The notes: a model not told the origin generated them from the sequence alone. 64,000 bases of DNA from Solwaraspora sp. WMMD1047 (GCF_029626155.1 NZ_JARUBL010000001.1:3390501-3454500); one strand, 5' to 3'. Counted from the stretch's first letter, positions 1-8,192 are shown. Translations and numbers: made by a program.

Positions 1-1494
1 GTGTTGATGCTGGTCGGCGGCGCGGTGGCGGTGCAGTCCATCCCGCCGGCCGCGGCGGCCGAGACCACCCTGCGGGCGGCGGCCGCCAACGCCGGACTGT
101 TCTTCGGCGTGGCCGCCTCACCCAACCGGCTCTACCCGATCGTCGGGCAGGAGTTCAACCAACTGACCGGCGAGAACGACATGAAGCCGGACCGGATCGC
201 CACCTCGAGCGGCGGACTGCAGAACACCGGCGGCGCGGACAGCCTGGTCAACCACGCCCAGAGCAACAACATGCTGGTCCGTGGTCACACCCTGGTGTGG
301 CACTCGCAGGCCGGCGCGCTGCAGGGGGCCAGCCAGGCGACGCTCAACAACTTCATCGGCAACGCCATCAACCGGTGGGGCAGCCGGATCGCCTACTGGG
401 ACGTGGTCAACGAGGCACTGGAGGACAACAACACCGGCCGGCGCCGCAACCAGTGGCCGCACACCATGAACCGGGACGCCAACGGCGACGGCGACTTCTT
501 CGACGCCGGTGACACCGACGTCATCCGGGACTCGTTCATCCGGGCCAGGCAGGTCGTACAGGCCGGCGGATACAACACCAAGCTCTGCATCAACGACTAC
601 GACGTCGAAGGGCTGACGGTCCGGGGCGGCACCCCGAACCGCAAGTCCAACGCGCTGTACGACATCGTCCGCAACTACCGGCAGTACATCGACTGCGTCG
701 GGTTCCAGGCGCACTTCAACGACAACCCGAACAGCATCATCACCGACGACCTGCAGGCGAACATCCAGCGCTTCGCCGACCTCGGCGTGGAGGTGCACCT
801 CTCCGAGGTGGACATCGACGACGACCTGAGCAACAACGACATCGGTGCGGGCCAGGCGGAGAACTACCGCAAGGTCGTGCGGGCCTGCCTGAACGTCGCG
901 AGGTGCACCGGCATCACCGTCTGGGGCATCGCCGACAGCGAGTCGTGGCGCTCCTCGGAGCGGGGCCTGCTCTTCACCGGTGGCAATGGCAGCTACCAGA
1001 AGAAGGCCGCCTACCACGCGGTCCTCGACGAGCTGAACAAGGGCCGCAACATCACCACCCCGCCGCCGACCACGCCGCCGGTGACGACCCCGCCGCCGAC
1101 CACCCCACCGGTCGACCCGACCACGCCGCCGCCGACCACCCCGCCGGTGACGACGCCGCCGCCGCCGACGACGACGCCGCCGACCACGCCGCCGAACCCG
1201 AGCACCGGCTGCTCGGCGACGGTCTCGCTGAACTCGTGGACCGGTGGCTTCGTCGCCACCGTCCGGGTCACCGCCGGTGCCGCCCGGATCAACGGCTGGA
1301 GTGTGCAGCTCACCCTGCCGTCCGGGGCGACCGTGACCAACGCCTGGAACGCCAGCCGCTCCGGTTCAAGCGGCACGGTCCAGTTCAGCAACGTCAGTTA
1401 CAACGGCTCGGTGAACGCCGGCCAGACCACCGAGTTCGGGTTCCAGGGCACCGGGACCGCCACTGGCATGACCCCGGTCTGCAGCGCATCCTGA
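1..1494 (+). CDS. Secreted GH10 endo-1,4-beta-xylanase with CBM2, 5' end outside window
   Basis: Predicted extracellular xylanase that hydrolyses beta-1,4-xylan. Residues 20-350 (numbered from the GTG at base 1) form a GH10 barrel: the acid/base Glu138 lies in WDVVNEAL and the nucleophile Glu269 in HLSEVD. A Pro/Thr linker (about 352-402) leads to a C-terminal family 2 carbohydrate-binding module (404-497) closed by the usual Cys404/Cys494 pair. The visible N-terminus is only the hydrophobic and AAAA cleavage part of a signal peptide without a basic n-region, so the true start is probably left of the window. A strong hairpin follows the stop. Retaining mechanism and cellulose/xylan targeting by CBM2 are family knowledge. 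Confidence 0.93.
   Translation: MLMLVGGAVAVQSIPPAAAAETTLRAAAANAGLFFGVAASPNRLYPIVGQEFNQLTGENDMKPDRIATSSGGLQNTGGADSLVNHAQSNNMLVRGHTLVWHSQAGALQGASQATLNNFIGNAINRWGSRIAYWDVVNEALEDNNTGRRRNQWPHTMNRDANGDGDFFDAGDTDVIRDSFIRARQVVQAGGYNTKLCINDYDVEGLTVRGGTPNRKSNALYDIVRNYRQYIDCVGFQAHFNDNPNSIITDDLQANIQRFADLGVEVHLSEVDIDDDLSNNDIGAGQAENYRKVVRACLNVARCTGITVWGIADSESWRSSERGLLFTGGNGSYQKKAAYHAVLDELNKGRNITTPPPTTPPVTTPPPTTPPVDPTTPPPTTPPVTTPPPPTTTPPTTPPNPSTGCSATVSLNSWTGGFVATVRVTAGAARINGWSVQLTLPSGATVTNAWNASRSGSSGTVQFSNVSYNGSVNAGQTTEFGFQGTGTATGMTPVCSAS
1054..1200 (+). repeat. Pro/Thr linker-coding repeats
   Basis: Degenerate tandem repeats of CCGCCGACCACG and CCGGTGACGACC units encode the TTPPP/TTPPV linker between the GH10 and CBM2 domains. 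Confidence 0.8.
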
Positions 1495-1500
1495 CCGCCA

Positions 1501-1538
1501 CCGGTCCTGGACGGGCGGCTGCGCCCGTCCAGGACCGG
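1501..1538 (+). terminator. Hairpin terminator after xylanase
   Basis: Perfect 16-bp inverted repeat (1501-1516 with 1523-1538) with a 6-nt loop, starting 7 bases after the xylanase stop. There is no U-tract, which is usual for high-GC actinobacteria. Confidence 0.85.
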
Positions 1539-1667
1539 CAGGTGGCCACCGGGGGTACTTTCGTGTCGATCGCAATTCCGAACGGAAAGCCCGGACGGAA
1601 CTTGTGCCATCTGCGCAAAAAGTTGGTCGACTCTTGACTAAATGATCAATGTCGAGAGCATGGTTCG

Positions 1668-3602
1668 ATGCGCCCAATCTCCACCTGGCCCCGCCGCGTC
1701 CTCGCGACGCTTTCCGCCGTCGGACTCGTCACCGCGGTCGCCGCGCTCGGAGCTGCGCCACCCGCAGCCGCGCACGGCACCCTCGGGATGGCCACGCCGG
1801 CCGAGGGCAGCACCGTAACCGAGCCGTTGACCATCGTGGAGCTGTACTTCACGGAGCAGGTCGCCTCGAACGCGTACTTCACCGTCACGGCTCCGGGCGG
1901 CGGCCGGGTCGACAACGGTTGGGCCTACGGATCAGCCAAGCCCCTGGACCAGCCGGTGCGCGAATACTTCCTGGTGGAGGGGAAGTTCGAGCCACGGGAG
2001 TACACCGTCGGCTACCCCGCGCTGGTGACGGTGGCGCACCTGCCCGCCGCCGGACAGTACTCCGTCAGTTACCTCTCGGTGGCCTCCGACGGGGACCCGG
2101 TGCGAGGGACACTGACGTTCCGATACACCGGCCGCCCGACACCCGCCCCGCAGGACTGGAGCCCACCGACCAACCAGCCGGATCCGGCGCTGCTGGCGGC
2201 GGCGGAGGGCCACGGCTCCGGCCAGGCACCACCATCGGCGGCAGCCACCCCACCGGGACCGGCGCCCGCGACGCCGTTGGCCGCGCCGCCCGCGACGGCG
2301 CAGGACCCGGGCCCGCCGGGGTGGATCGGGTGGACCGGCTGGGTCGTCGCGCTGGTGACGGTGCTCGCCGGACTCGCGCTCTGGCGTCGTGGTGAGTGGC
2401 GCGGATCCACCAGGACCCGCTCCGGCCGGCCCGGCGCCAAAGGGGTGCCGGCGGCGAAACGTGGCCCATCCGGCCGCCCGAGCGGCGAGCGCAGACGGGC
2501 CACCGCTACCCGGGTCAAGGAACCGACGGGATCGGGCCGGCGGGCAGCGGTCCCGTCCACGCGGAAGGGCGGGGCGGTCGGCACCGTCCAGGCGACGGCT
2601 CCGCCGCCGCCCGGCGCGTCGACGGTCGAATCGGAGGTGGCGGACACCTCCCCGCCGGCGACCGCGGCCGGACCGAGCAACACGCGACTCGCGCTGCTGA
2701 CCGGCGGTCTGGTGGTGGCGCTTCTGGCGGGCTTCGGGCTCGGCCGGTTGGGGGGCACCGAGCGCACCCCGGGCGGGTCGGCGCCGGTGGGTGTCCAGGC
2801 CGCGACGGGCAACCCGCAGTCGGCGACCGACGGCCACCAGCACGGACCGGGTACCGGTCCGCACACCCATCCCGGCGATGCCGATACGGCGTTGGCCATG
2901 GGTACGGCGGTGAACGGGGGCGGCTACCTGCTCCAGCCGGTGCGGCGTACCCAGCCGGCTGGCGAGACGGTGGACTACGCCTTCCGGATCCTGGGCACCG
3001 ATCGGCAGCCCGCGACCCGGTTCGCGATCGTGCACGACAAGCCGCTACACATGATCGTGGTGGGCCGGGACCTCTCGGGATACCAGCACCTGCACCCGAC
3101 GATGGCGCCGGACGGCACGTGGACCGTACCGCTGAAGCTGGTCCGGCCAGGCGGCTACCGGATCTACGCCGACTTCACCGTGATCGGCGCCGACGGCACC
3201 ACCGGGCAGCCCCTGGTCCTCGGTGTCGACCACGTCGTACCCGGCGCGCACACGCCCGCGGAGCTGCCGCCGCCCCGACCGCAGGCAACCGCGGGGCCGT
3301 TCGCGGTGTCGCTGGAGGGTACGCCCACCATCGGCGTGACGGCGCCGATGTTCCTCCGGGTGAGCCGCCCCGACGCGCCCGAGCCCGCACCGCTTGAGCG
3401 GTACCTGGGGGCCTACGGCCACCTGGTCGTCATCCGGGAGGGCGACCTCGGCTACGTGCACGTGCATCCCGAGCCGGAGCTGGTGGACGGGGCGGTCAAG
3501 TTCTGGCTGACCGCGCCGAGCGCGGGTCGGTACCGGGCGTACTTCGACTTCCAGGTCGGCGGCGAGGTCCACACCGCCGAGTACACGCTGGAGCTGGGCT
3601 GA
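1668..3602 (+). CDS. CopC-domain membrane protein with a second His-rich extracellular module
   Basis: Probable copper-binding membrane protein. After a signal peptide (1-35) the predicted mature chain begins with His36, the position of the Cu(II)-binding N-terminal His of CopC. The CopC beta-sandwich runs to about residue 155. A low-complexity Pro/Ala stretch precedes TM1 (about 216-238), then a basic, probably cytoplasmic segment (240-340) and TM2 (about 341-363). The extracellular C-terminal part (364-644) starts with a His-rich segment (HQHGPGTGPHTH) and has two related repeats ending in HLHP and HVHPEPE. Where CopC proteins usually have Asp-Gly-His this one has Asp141-Gly142-Asp143, so the classic site is altered. 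The start is the first ATG that gives a signal peptide. Exact role (copper storage, delivery or sensing) is unknown. Confidence 0.75.
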   Translation: MRPISTWPRRVLATLSAVGLVTAVAALGAAPPAAAHGTLGMATPAEGSTVTEPLTIVELYFTEQVASNAYFTVTAPGGGRVDNGWAYGSAKPLDQPVREYFLVEGKFEPREYTVGYPALVTVAHLPAAGQYSVSYLSVASDGDPVRGTLTFRYTGRPTPAPQDWSPPTNQPDPALLAAAEGHGSGQAPPSAAATPPGPAPATPLAAPPATAQDPGPPGWIGWTGWVVALVTVLAGLALWRRGEWRGSTRTRSGRPGAKGVPAAKRGPSGRPSGERRRATATRVKEPTGSGRRAAVPSTRKGGAVGTVQATAPPPPGASTVESEVADTSPPATAAGPSNTRLALLTGGLVVALLAGFGLGRLGGTERTPGGSAPVGVQAATGNPQSATDGHQHGPGTGPHTHPGDADTALAMGTAVNGGGYLLQPVRRTQPAGETVDYAFRILGTDRQPATRFAIVHDKPLHMIVVGRDLSGYQHLHPTMAPDGTWTVPLKLVRPGGYRIYADFTVIGADGTTGQPLVLGVDHVVPGAHTPAELPPPRPQATAGPFAVSLEGTPTIGVTAPMFLRVSRPDAPEPAPLERYLGAYGHLVVIREGDLGYVHVHPEPELVDGAVKFWLTAPSAGRYRAYFDFQVGGEVHTAEYTLELG

Positions 3603-3620
3603 CCGCGCCGCCGGGTCAGC
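3598..3620. terminator. Short hairpin between convergent genes
   Basis: GCTGACC (3598-3604) and GGTCAGC (3614-3620) form a 7-bp stem that overlaps both convergent stop codons; probably a weak bidirectional terminator. Confidence 0.4.
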
Positions 3621-4146
3621 GCCGGTCCGGTGGCGGCCGACGGACCGGCGACCGCACCCGACGCAGGCGGGCGGCGAACCACAGTCCGCTGACCGCGAAC
3701 ATCGCCGCGGTGATCAGCAGCCACCGGACCAGGTAGGGCTGCTGGGTCAGGCCGGTCGCGGCGGTGAAGGTGTCGCCGCCGAGCCGCAGGATGCCCGGCA
3801 GGTAGACCAGCAACAGCAGCGCGGAGCCGAGTGCCGGCACCCGGATGTGGTTCACCGCCGCCAGCCGGACCGCCCCGGCCGCCGGCCGGCCGATCCGGCT
3901 GGCGGCTGCCAGCAGAGCCCGGTCGGCGGCGGCGTAGATCGGGAACACCACCAGGTCGTGGACGACCACCGCGGCCACGAACCAGCCGAGCATCCGGCCG
4001 GCGGTGGCCTCCCCGGCGAGCCGCAGCGCGACCCAGCCGGCGACCGTACAGCAGCCGGCCAGCAGCGGCAGATGCCACAGCGGCGCGCCGTAGGCGACCC
4101 GGAACCGGTGGGCCACCCCGGCCGCCCGTGCGGTGCGGTCACCCAT
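3616..4146 (-). CDS. Small polytopic membrane protein coupled to the b561-molybdopterin oxidoreductase
   Basis: A 176-residue protein with about four hydrophobic segments (for example WHLPLLAGCCTVAGWVALRL, and stretches near residues 50-65, 95-115 and 130-155). I do not recognise a catalytic family. Its ATG (4144-4146) lies inside the last codons of the upstream oxidoreductase and overlaps it by 8 bp, which implies translational coupling. A DLVVFPIYAAADR segment in a loop resembles small membrane proteins often found beside these oxidoreductases. It may be a membrane partner or assembly factor; that is inference from position only. Reading further upstream in this frame gives non-hydrophobic, Cys/Arg-rich sequence typical of a shadow frame, so the later start is chosen. 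Confidence 0.7.
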   Translation of the reverse strand: MGDRTARAAGVAHRFRVAYGAPLWHLPLLAGCCTVAGWVALRLAGEATAGRMLGWFVAAVVVHDLVVFPIYAAADRALLAAASRIGRPAAGAVRLAAVNHIRVPALGSALLLLVYLPGILRLGGDTFTAATGLTQQPYLVRWLLITAAMFAVSGLWFAARLRRVRSPVRRPPPDRR

Positions 4147-5434
4147 CGCCGGCACCGGCCCGGCGGAACTCGATGCTCGCCACCCACTTGGTGCAGTGCA
4201 CGCCGGGCAGCGCGGGCGCGATGATCCGGGCCGGGTAGCCGTGGTCGGGGGAGAGGTCCACCCCGTTGACCCGCAACGCGAGCAGTGAATCGCCATCGCG
4301 CACCTGGTTGGCCTGCAGGATCGCCCTGCTGAACAGCCCACCGCGCTGGATCGAGTCGACCCGCGCCGAGGCCGGTTCGGGCACCCCGGCCAGGGCGGCC
4401 AGCTCGTGCAGCCGTACCCCGGTCCAGGTCTGCAACGTCGACCAGCCTTCCACGCAGGCGATCGGCAGCCGGGCGGTGTGCTGCGGCAGGCCGAGCAGCT
4501 GGTCCCGGCTCAGGCGCACCGTGCCGGCGCCGCCGCGTAGCTCCAGCCGCCAGTCGGCGCCGGTGTCGGCCGGCCGGATGCCGGCGGCGACGGCCGTCCG
4601 GTTGACCGGGAAACCGTTCGGCCCGGACCCGGCGGTCCGGCCCCGGGGCAGCAGCACGGCGAGCCGCCGCCACGGGCCGTCCAGGCTCTGCCCGACGGTC
4701 AGCACGGCGAGCAGCGCGGTCCCACCTCCGGTCAGTGCGAGCAGCCCACGCCGACTCATCGTCGGCGGGCCGGGGCGCGGCGCCACCAGCCCGTCCGGGT
4801 CCGGTGGCTCGGGACGGGTGTCGGCCCGGGAGGTCCGCAGCTCGGCGCGGAGCGACCGGGACCGCAGGGCGGTGACCATCCGGGGCAGCTTCAGCGCGAC
4901 GTGTACGACGAGCGCCGCGGTGAAGACCCAGGCCCCGAAGTAGTGCGCGGTGTAGAAGTCGAACCCGAACAGGTACGCGTACTGCATGTTCAGGACGCCG
5001 GTGACCGTCTGGAAGAGAATCCCGCCGACCAGCAGCAGCAGGGAGAACCGCTCCAGCGCCTGCGCCGCGGACCGTACCGGCGGCCAGCTGAACAGTTTCG
5101 GGATCACCGACCACAGCTTGGCCAGCACCACCGGGATCAGCGCGATGCCGAGGGTGACGTGCAGACCCTGGCTGACCCGGAACAGCCAGGAGGGGCGGGT
5201 CGGCCAGTCGACGTGCGGCGGCCGCAGCCAGCCGACGTTCTCCGGGAACGCCTGGCCGTACCGCGGGCCGTAGGCGAGGTAGTCCAGCAGTCCGGTGACG
5301 ATCACCAGCGGCAGACCGACCAGCAGGACGGCGCCGAGGATCGACGTCAGCCAGGGGCCGCGCAGCGGGCTGCGCCAACGGTGGGCGATGCCGGAGTCAC
5401 CCGGTGTCCGGTCCGGATCGGTGGTGGCGGGCAT
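4139..5434 (-). CDS. Cytochrome b561-molybdopterin-dependent oxidoreductase fusion
   Basis: A 431-residue fusion. The N-terminal half is a four-helix cytochrome b561-type domain (TM segments near 30-50, 88-108, 130-147 and 165-183) with candidate haem-ligand histidines 92, 164 and 178. A linker then leads to a fifth hydrophobic segment preceded by SRRGLLALTGG (228-238). The C-terminal domain (about 275-425) is of the sulfite-oxidase molybdopterin type; Cys327 in IACVEGWS is the predicted Mo ligand. Family knowledge suggests electron transfer between an extracytoplasmic substrate and the quinone pool; the substrate cannot be read from sequence. The twin-Arg before the last helix suggests Tat export of the folded cofactor domain. 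A TAGCGT -10 element 8 bp upstream of the ATG implies a very short leader, and 11-bp-spaced repeats lie in the divergent promoter region. Confidence 0.85.
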   Translation of the reverse strand: MPATTDPDRTPGDSGIAHRWRSPLRGPWLTSILGAVLLVGLPLVIVTGLLDYLAYGPRYGQAFPENVGWLRPPHVDWPTRPSWLFRVSQGLHVTLGIALIPVVLAKLWSVIPKLFSWPPVRSAAQALERFSLLLLVGGILFQTVTGVLNMQYAYLFGFDFYTAHYFGAWVFTAALVVHVALKLPRMVTALRSRSLRAELRTSRADTRPEPPDPDGLVAPRPGPPTMSRRGLLALTGGGTALLAVLTVGQSLDGPWRRLAVLLPRGRTAGSGPNGFPVNRTAVAAGIRPADTGADWRLELRGGAGTVRLSRDQLLGLPQHTARLPIACVEGWSTLQTWTGVRLHELAALAGVPEPASARVDSIQRGGLFSRAILQANQVRDGDSLLALRVNGVDLSPDHGYPARIIAPALPGVHCTKWVASIEFRRAGAGDG

Positions 5435-5442
5435 GTTTCGGC

Positions 5443-5448
5443 ACGCTA
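5443..5448 (-). promoter_or_regulatory. -10 element of the oxidoreductase operon
   Basis: TAGCGT on the minus strand, 8 bp before the ATG at 5434, so the transcript would have almost no 5' leader. Confidence 0.5.
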
Positions 5449-5483
5449 GTCGGGGCCGTGCCGGCCGGGACCGGACGCGGCGG

Positions 5484-5542
5484 TTACGGATTTCTTACCG
5501 GGCCCGCCGGGTCGCCGGGCGGATCTTACGGAAGTCTGACGG
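5484..5542. promoter_or_regulatory. Two 11-bp-spaced direct-repeat pairs (OmpR/PhoB-type operator)
   Basis: TTACGG (5484-5489) and TTACCG (5495-5500) start 11 bp apart. So do TTACGG (5526-5531) and TGACGG (5537-5542). The two pairs are 42 bp apart, between the divergent starts at 5434 and 5592. The same architecture recurs at 8106-8151. One-turn spacing of direct half-sites is typical of winged-helix response regulators. Confidence 0.65.
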
Positions 5543-5579
5543 CGGCCCGGATCCGGACCGGTCGTGGGGATACCGGCCC

Positions 5580-5585
5580 TACCGT
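5580..5585 (+). promoter_or_regulatory. -10 element, leaderless epimerase transcript
   Basis: TACCGT lies at exactly -12 to -7 relative to the A of the ATG at 5592, so the predicted mRNA starts at the start codon. Confidence 0.6.
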
Positions 5586-5591
5586 GGGCGG

Positions 5592-6659
5592 ATGCGGATC
5601 CTGCTCACCGGTGCGGCCGGATTCATCGGCTCACACATCGCCGACCTGCTCGTCGACTGTGGCCACGAGGTGGTGGCGCTGGACGCGCTGCTGCCGCAGG
5701 CGCACGGCGGCGAGCCGCCCGAGTGGGTCGGGCGGCACGACCTGATCCGCGGCGACGTCCGCGACGCCGATCTGCTGGACCGGTTGCTGCCCGGGGTGGA
5801 CGCGGTCTGCCACCAGGCCGCGATGGTCGGTCACGGACTGGACCCGTCGGACGCGCCCGCCTACGCCGGACACAACGACTACGGCACCGCGGTGCTGCTC
5901 GCCGCGATGCACCGGGCCGGTGTGACCCGGCTGGTGCTCGCCAGTTCGATGGTGGTCTACGGCGAGGGTCGGTACACCTGCGCGGGGCACGGCGTCGTCC
6001 GGCCGGCGCCGCGCCGGGCCGAGGATCTGGCCGCCGGCCGGTACGATCCGCGCTGCCCGACCTGCGGCGCCGCGCTGGGCTGGGCGCTGGTGCCCGAGGA
6101 CGCGCCAGTGGAGCCGCGCAGCACATACGCGGCGAGCAAGCTCGCCCAGGAGCACCTGGCGGCGGCCTGGGCCCGGCAGACCGGTGGTGGCGGCTGGTCG
6201 CTGCGCTACCACAACGTGTACGGCCCCCGGATGCCCCGGGACACGCCGTACGCGGGGGTCGCGTCGCTGTTCCGGTCGGCGCTGGCCGCCGGGCGGGCGC
6301 CGCTGGTGCTGGAGGACGGTCGGCAGCAGCGCGACTTCGTCCACGTCACCGATGTGGCGCGGGCCAACCTGCTGGCGGTGACCGCCGAGCAGCCGGCCGG
6401 CATGGTGCCGGTGAACATCTGCTCCGGTGAGCCACACCCGGTCGGCGAGCTGGCGCGCACCCTCGCCGCCGCGATGGGCGGGCCGGCGCCGGTGGTCGCC
6501 GGTGGGGCCCGCGCGGCGGACGTGCGGCACGTGGTGGCCGATCCGGGCCGGGCGGCGCGGCTGCTCGGCTTCACCGCCCGGGTGCGTTTCGCCGCCGGGG
6601 TGGCCGCGTTCGCCACCGACCCGCTGCGTGACCCGGCGGCGCTGTCGGCCCCGGCCTGA
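5592..6659 (+). CDS. NAD-dependent nucleotide-sugar epimerase with a Cys-rich insertion
   Basis: A 355-residue extended SDR epimerase/dehydratase. The Rossmann motif GAAGFIG is at 7-13 and the catalytic Tyr179-x3-Lys183 pair is in YAASK. Between them, after VYGEGRY, is an insertion with Cys130, His133, Cys155 and Cys158 spaced like a zinc knuckle. From memory, similar Cys-bearing insertions occur in dTDP-rhamnose 4-epimerase-like enzymes, so a deoxysugar or hexose nucleotide is the likely substrate, but this is not certain. The ATG at 5592 is preferred over upstream codons because it opens directly on the Rossmann strand and matches a leaderless promoter. Nearby glycosyltransferase genes with the same operator suggest a joint envelope glycan pathway. 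Confidence 0.85.
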   Translation: MRILLTGAAGFIGSHIADLLVDCGHEVVALDALLPQAHGGEPPEWVGRHDLIRGDVRDADLLDRLLPGVDAVCHQAAMVGHGLDPSDAPAYAGHNDYGTAVLLAAMHRAGVTRLVLASSMVVYGEGRYTCAGHGVVRPAPRRAEDLAAGRYDPRCPTCGAALGWALVPEDAPVEPRSTYAASKLAQEHLAAAWARQTGGGGWSLRYHNVYGPRMPRDTPYAGVASLFRSALAAGRAPLVLEDGRQQRDFVHVTDVARANLLAVTAEQPAGMVPVNICSGEPHPVGELARTLAAAMGGPAPVVAGGARAADVRHVVADPGRAARLLGFTARVRFAAGVAAFATDPLRDPAALSAPA

Positions 6660-6683
6660 GCCGCCCCGGCCTGAGCCGCCCCG
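6650..6683. repeat. Short tandem duplication between convergent genes
   Basis: A 16-bp unit, CGGCCTGAGCCGCCCC, occurs twice in tandem across the end of the epimerase gene and the short convergent gap. No clear terminator hairpin is seen here. Confidence 0.5.
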
Positions 6684-6700
6684 GCCGGGCGAGCGCCGGA

Positions 6701-8053
6701 TCAGGAGACGGTGAAGAGCAGGTGGTTGACCGCCAGCGCGGTGGCCGCCTGCCCGGCCAGCCACCAGCGGCGACCGCCGGCCGGCAGGTGCGCGGTGGCG
6801 ACCAGCAGCCAGACCACGAACGGCAGCCAGATCCGCTCCACCTCGGCCTTGCTGAGTCCGGACAGGTCCGCCGCGACGATCGAGACCGCGGCGGCGATCG
6901 GGAGCACGATGGTGGGGCGGGCGACGCCGGCCTGGCCCTCCCGGCGACCGGCGTGCCAGGCCGCGACCACGGTACGCCGCAGCGCCGGGCCGACGACCAG
7001 ACCGGCGGAGAGCAGCAACGCCGCCAGGTTGGCCCAGACCCAGTAGGCGTACGGCCGTTCGGCGGCCCAGCCCTGGTAGTAGCGCTCCACCACCAGTTGG
7101 TAACCGTCCCACCACCAGAAGCCGGCCACGGTGAACGCGACGACCACGGCCGCGACGCCGACCCCGGCGATCAACAGCGCCGGTAGGAACCGCCCCCGGC
7201 GCAGCGCCAGCACGGCGAGGGCGAGCGGTCCGACGAGCACGAAGCCGTACGACAGGTAGAGCGCGAAGCCGAGCAGTACCCCGCCGGTGAGCAGCGCGGC
7301 CGGATGGCGGGCGGCGAGCAGGGCGAGCCCGGCGGCGACGACCCCGGTGAAGACACCGTCGCCGGACGCGCCGATCCAGACCGCGCCGGGCAGCAGGACC
7401 AGGAACGGCAGCACGGTGCGGGCGGCCTCGGCGGCACCGAGCCAGCGCAGCGCGGTCGGCACGGTGACCGCCGCGCTCGCGCCGGTCAGGATGCAGGCCA
7501 GGCCGGCCGCCGCGCCGCCGCCGAGGCCGAGCCGGTCCAGCCAGACGAAGACCAGCAGCGCGCCCGGTGGATGACCGGCGGTGTGGGTGGACCAGGACCC
7601 GGGCCGGAAGTCGATGATCCGATCGCTGAAGCCGGCCACCATCGCCGCGATGTCGGTGATCCGTGGCACCTCGTGCAGGTACTCCGCCTGCGCGGTGAGG
7701 CGCTCGGCGACCCCGGCCGACCACCCGTCGATCATGGCCAGCGACAGGGTCCAGGCCACCGCGCCCAGGTAGCCGACGGCGAGCAGCGGCCCCCACCGGG
7801 CGGTACGGGCCCACCGCGGACCCCAGCCGACCACCGCGGCGGCGACCGCGACGGCGACCGGGGTGCCCCAGCCGACGTGCGGACGCCAGCTGGCGTAGAT
7901 CGGCGCGGTGTCGGCGTGGAGCCGTACGCCGCGCTGGTTGAGGACCACCCCCACGACCACGGCGGCGGCGATCAGCACCAGCTCGACGCCGAGCGTGACG
8001 GCGTCGGCGCGGCCGGGCCGACGGTCGCGCGGCCGGTCGGGATCAGCTGTCAT
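6701..8053 (-). CDS. Polytopic GT-C-like glycosyltransferase membrane protein
   Basis: A 450-residue integral membrane protein with about ten or more hydrophobic helices. A periplasmic-type loop after the first helix holds HADTAPIYASW, and a later loop has HTAGHPPGALLVFVWLD, resembling loops of GT-C glycosyltransferases that use polyprenyl-phosphate sugars. Family placement is inferred from topology and loop style. The ATG at 8053 is chosen because the sequence upstream in frame is non-hydrophobic and runs into the operator region, and TACCGT lies 9 bp before it. Its divergent neighbour is a dolichyl-phosphate-mannose-synthase-like GT2, which could make its donor substrate. Confidence 0.7.
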   Translation of the reverse strand: MTADPDRPRDRRPGRADAVTLGVELVLIAAAVVVGVVLNQRGVRLHADTAPIYASWRPHVGWGTPVAVAVAAAVVGWGPRWARTARWGPLLAVGYLGAVAWTLSLAMIDGWSAGVAERLTAQAEYLHEVPRITDIAAMVAGFSDRIIDFRPGSWSTHTAGHPPGALLVFVWLDRLGLGGGAAAGLACILTGASAAVTVPTALRWLGAAEAARTVLPFLVLLPGAVWIGASGDGVFTGVVAAGLALLAARHPAALLTGGVLLGFALYLSYGFVLVGPLALAVLALRRGRFLPALLIAGVGVAAVVVAFTVAGFWWWDGYQLVVERYYQGWAAERPYAYWVWANLAALLLSAGLVVGPALRRTVVAAWHAGRREGQAGVARPTIVLPIAAAVSIVAADLSGLSKAEVERIWLPFVVWLLVATAHLPAGGRRWWLAGQAATALAVNHLLFTVS

Positions 8054-8062
8054 GACCAGCGG

Positions 8063-8068
8063 ACGGTA
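8063..8068 (-). promoter_or_regulatory. -10 element of GT-C-like gene
   Basis: TACCGT on the minus strand, 9 bp before the ATG at 8053; predicts a very short leader. Confidence 0.45.
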
Positions 8069-8105
8069 CGGCCTGTCGGGCGGGCCGGGCGGCGCGCCGG
8101 GCCGG

Positions 8106-8151
8106 CCGTAACCCTTCGGTAAGAACTCGTGCCGCCGTAAGACTTCCGTAA
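8106..8151. promoter_or_regulatory. Second set of 11-bp-spaced repeats (OmpR/PhoB-type operator)
   Basis: On the minus strand the half-sites read TTACGG/TTACGG (8151-8135) and TTACCG/TTACGG (8122-8106); within each pair they start 11 bp apart, and the pairs are 29 bp apart. They sit between divergent genes at 8053 and 8200. The core TTACGGAAGTC is shared exactly with the site at 5526-5536. Confidence 0.65.
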
Positions 8152-8186
8152 CCGCGGATCCGTCGTCGGGGGCCGGTGGCACGCCC

Positions 8187-8192
8187 TAGCGT
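8187..8192 (+). promoter_or_regulatory. -10 element of the GT2 operon
   Basis: TAGCGT ends 7 bp before the ATG at 8200, consistent with a leaderless or near-leaderless mRNA. Confidence 0.5.
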
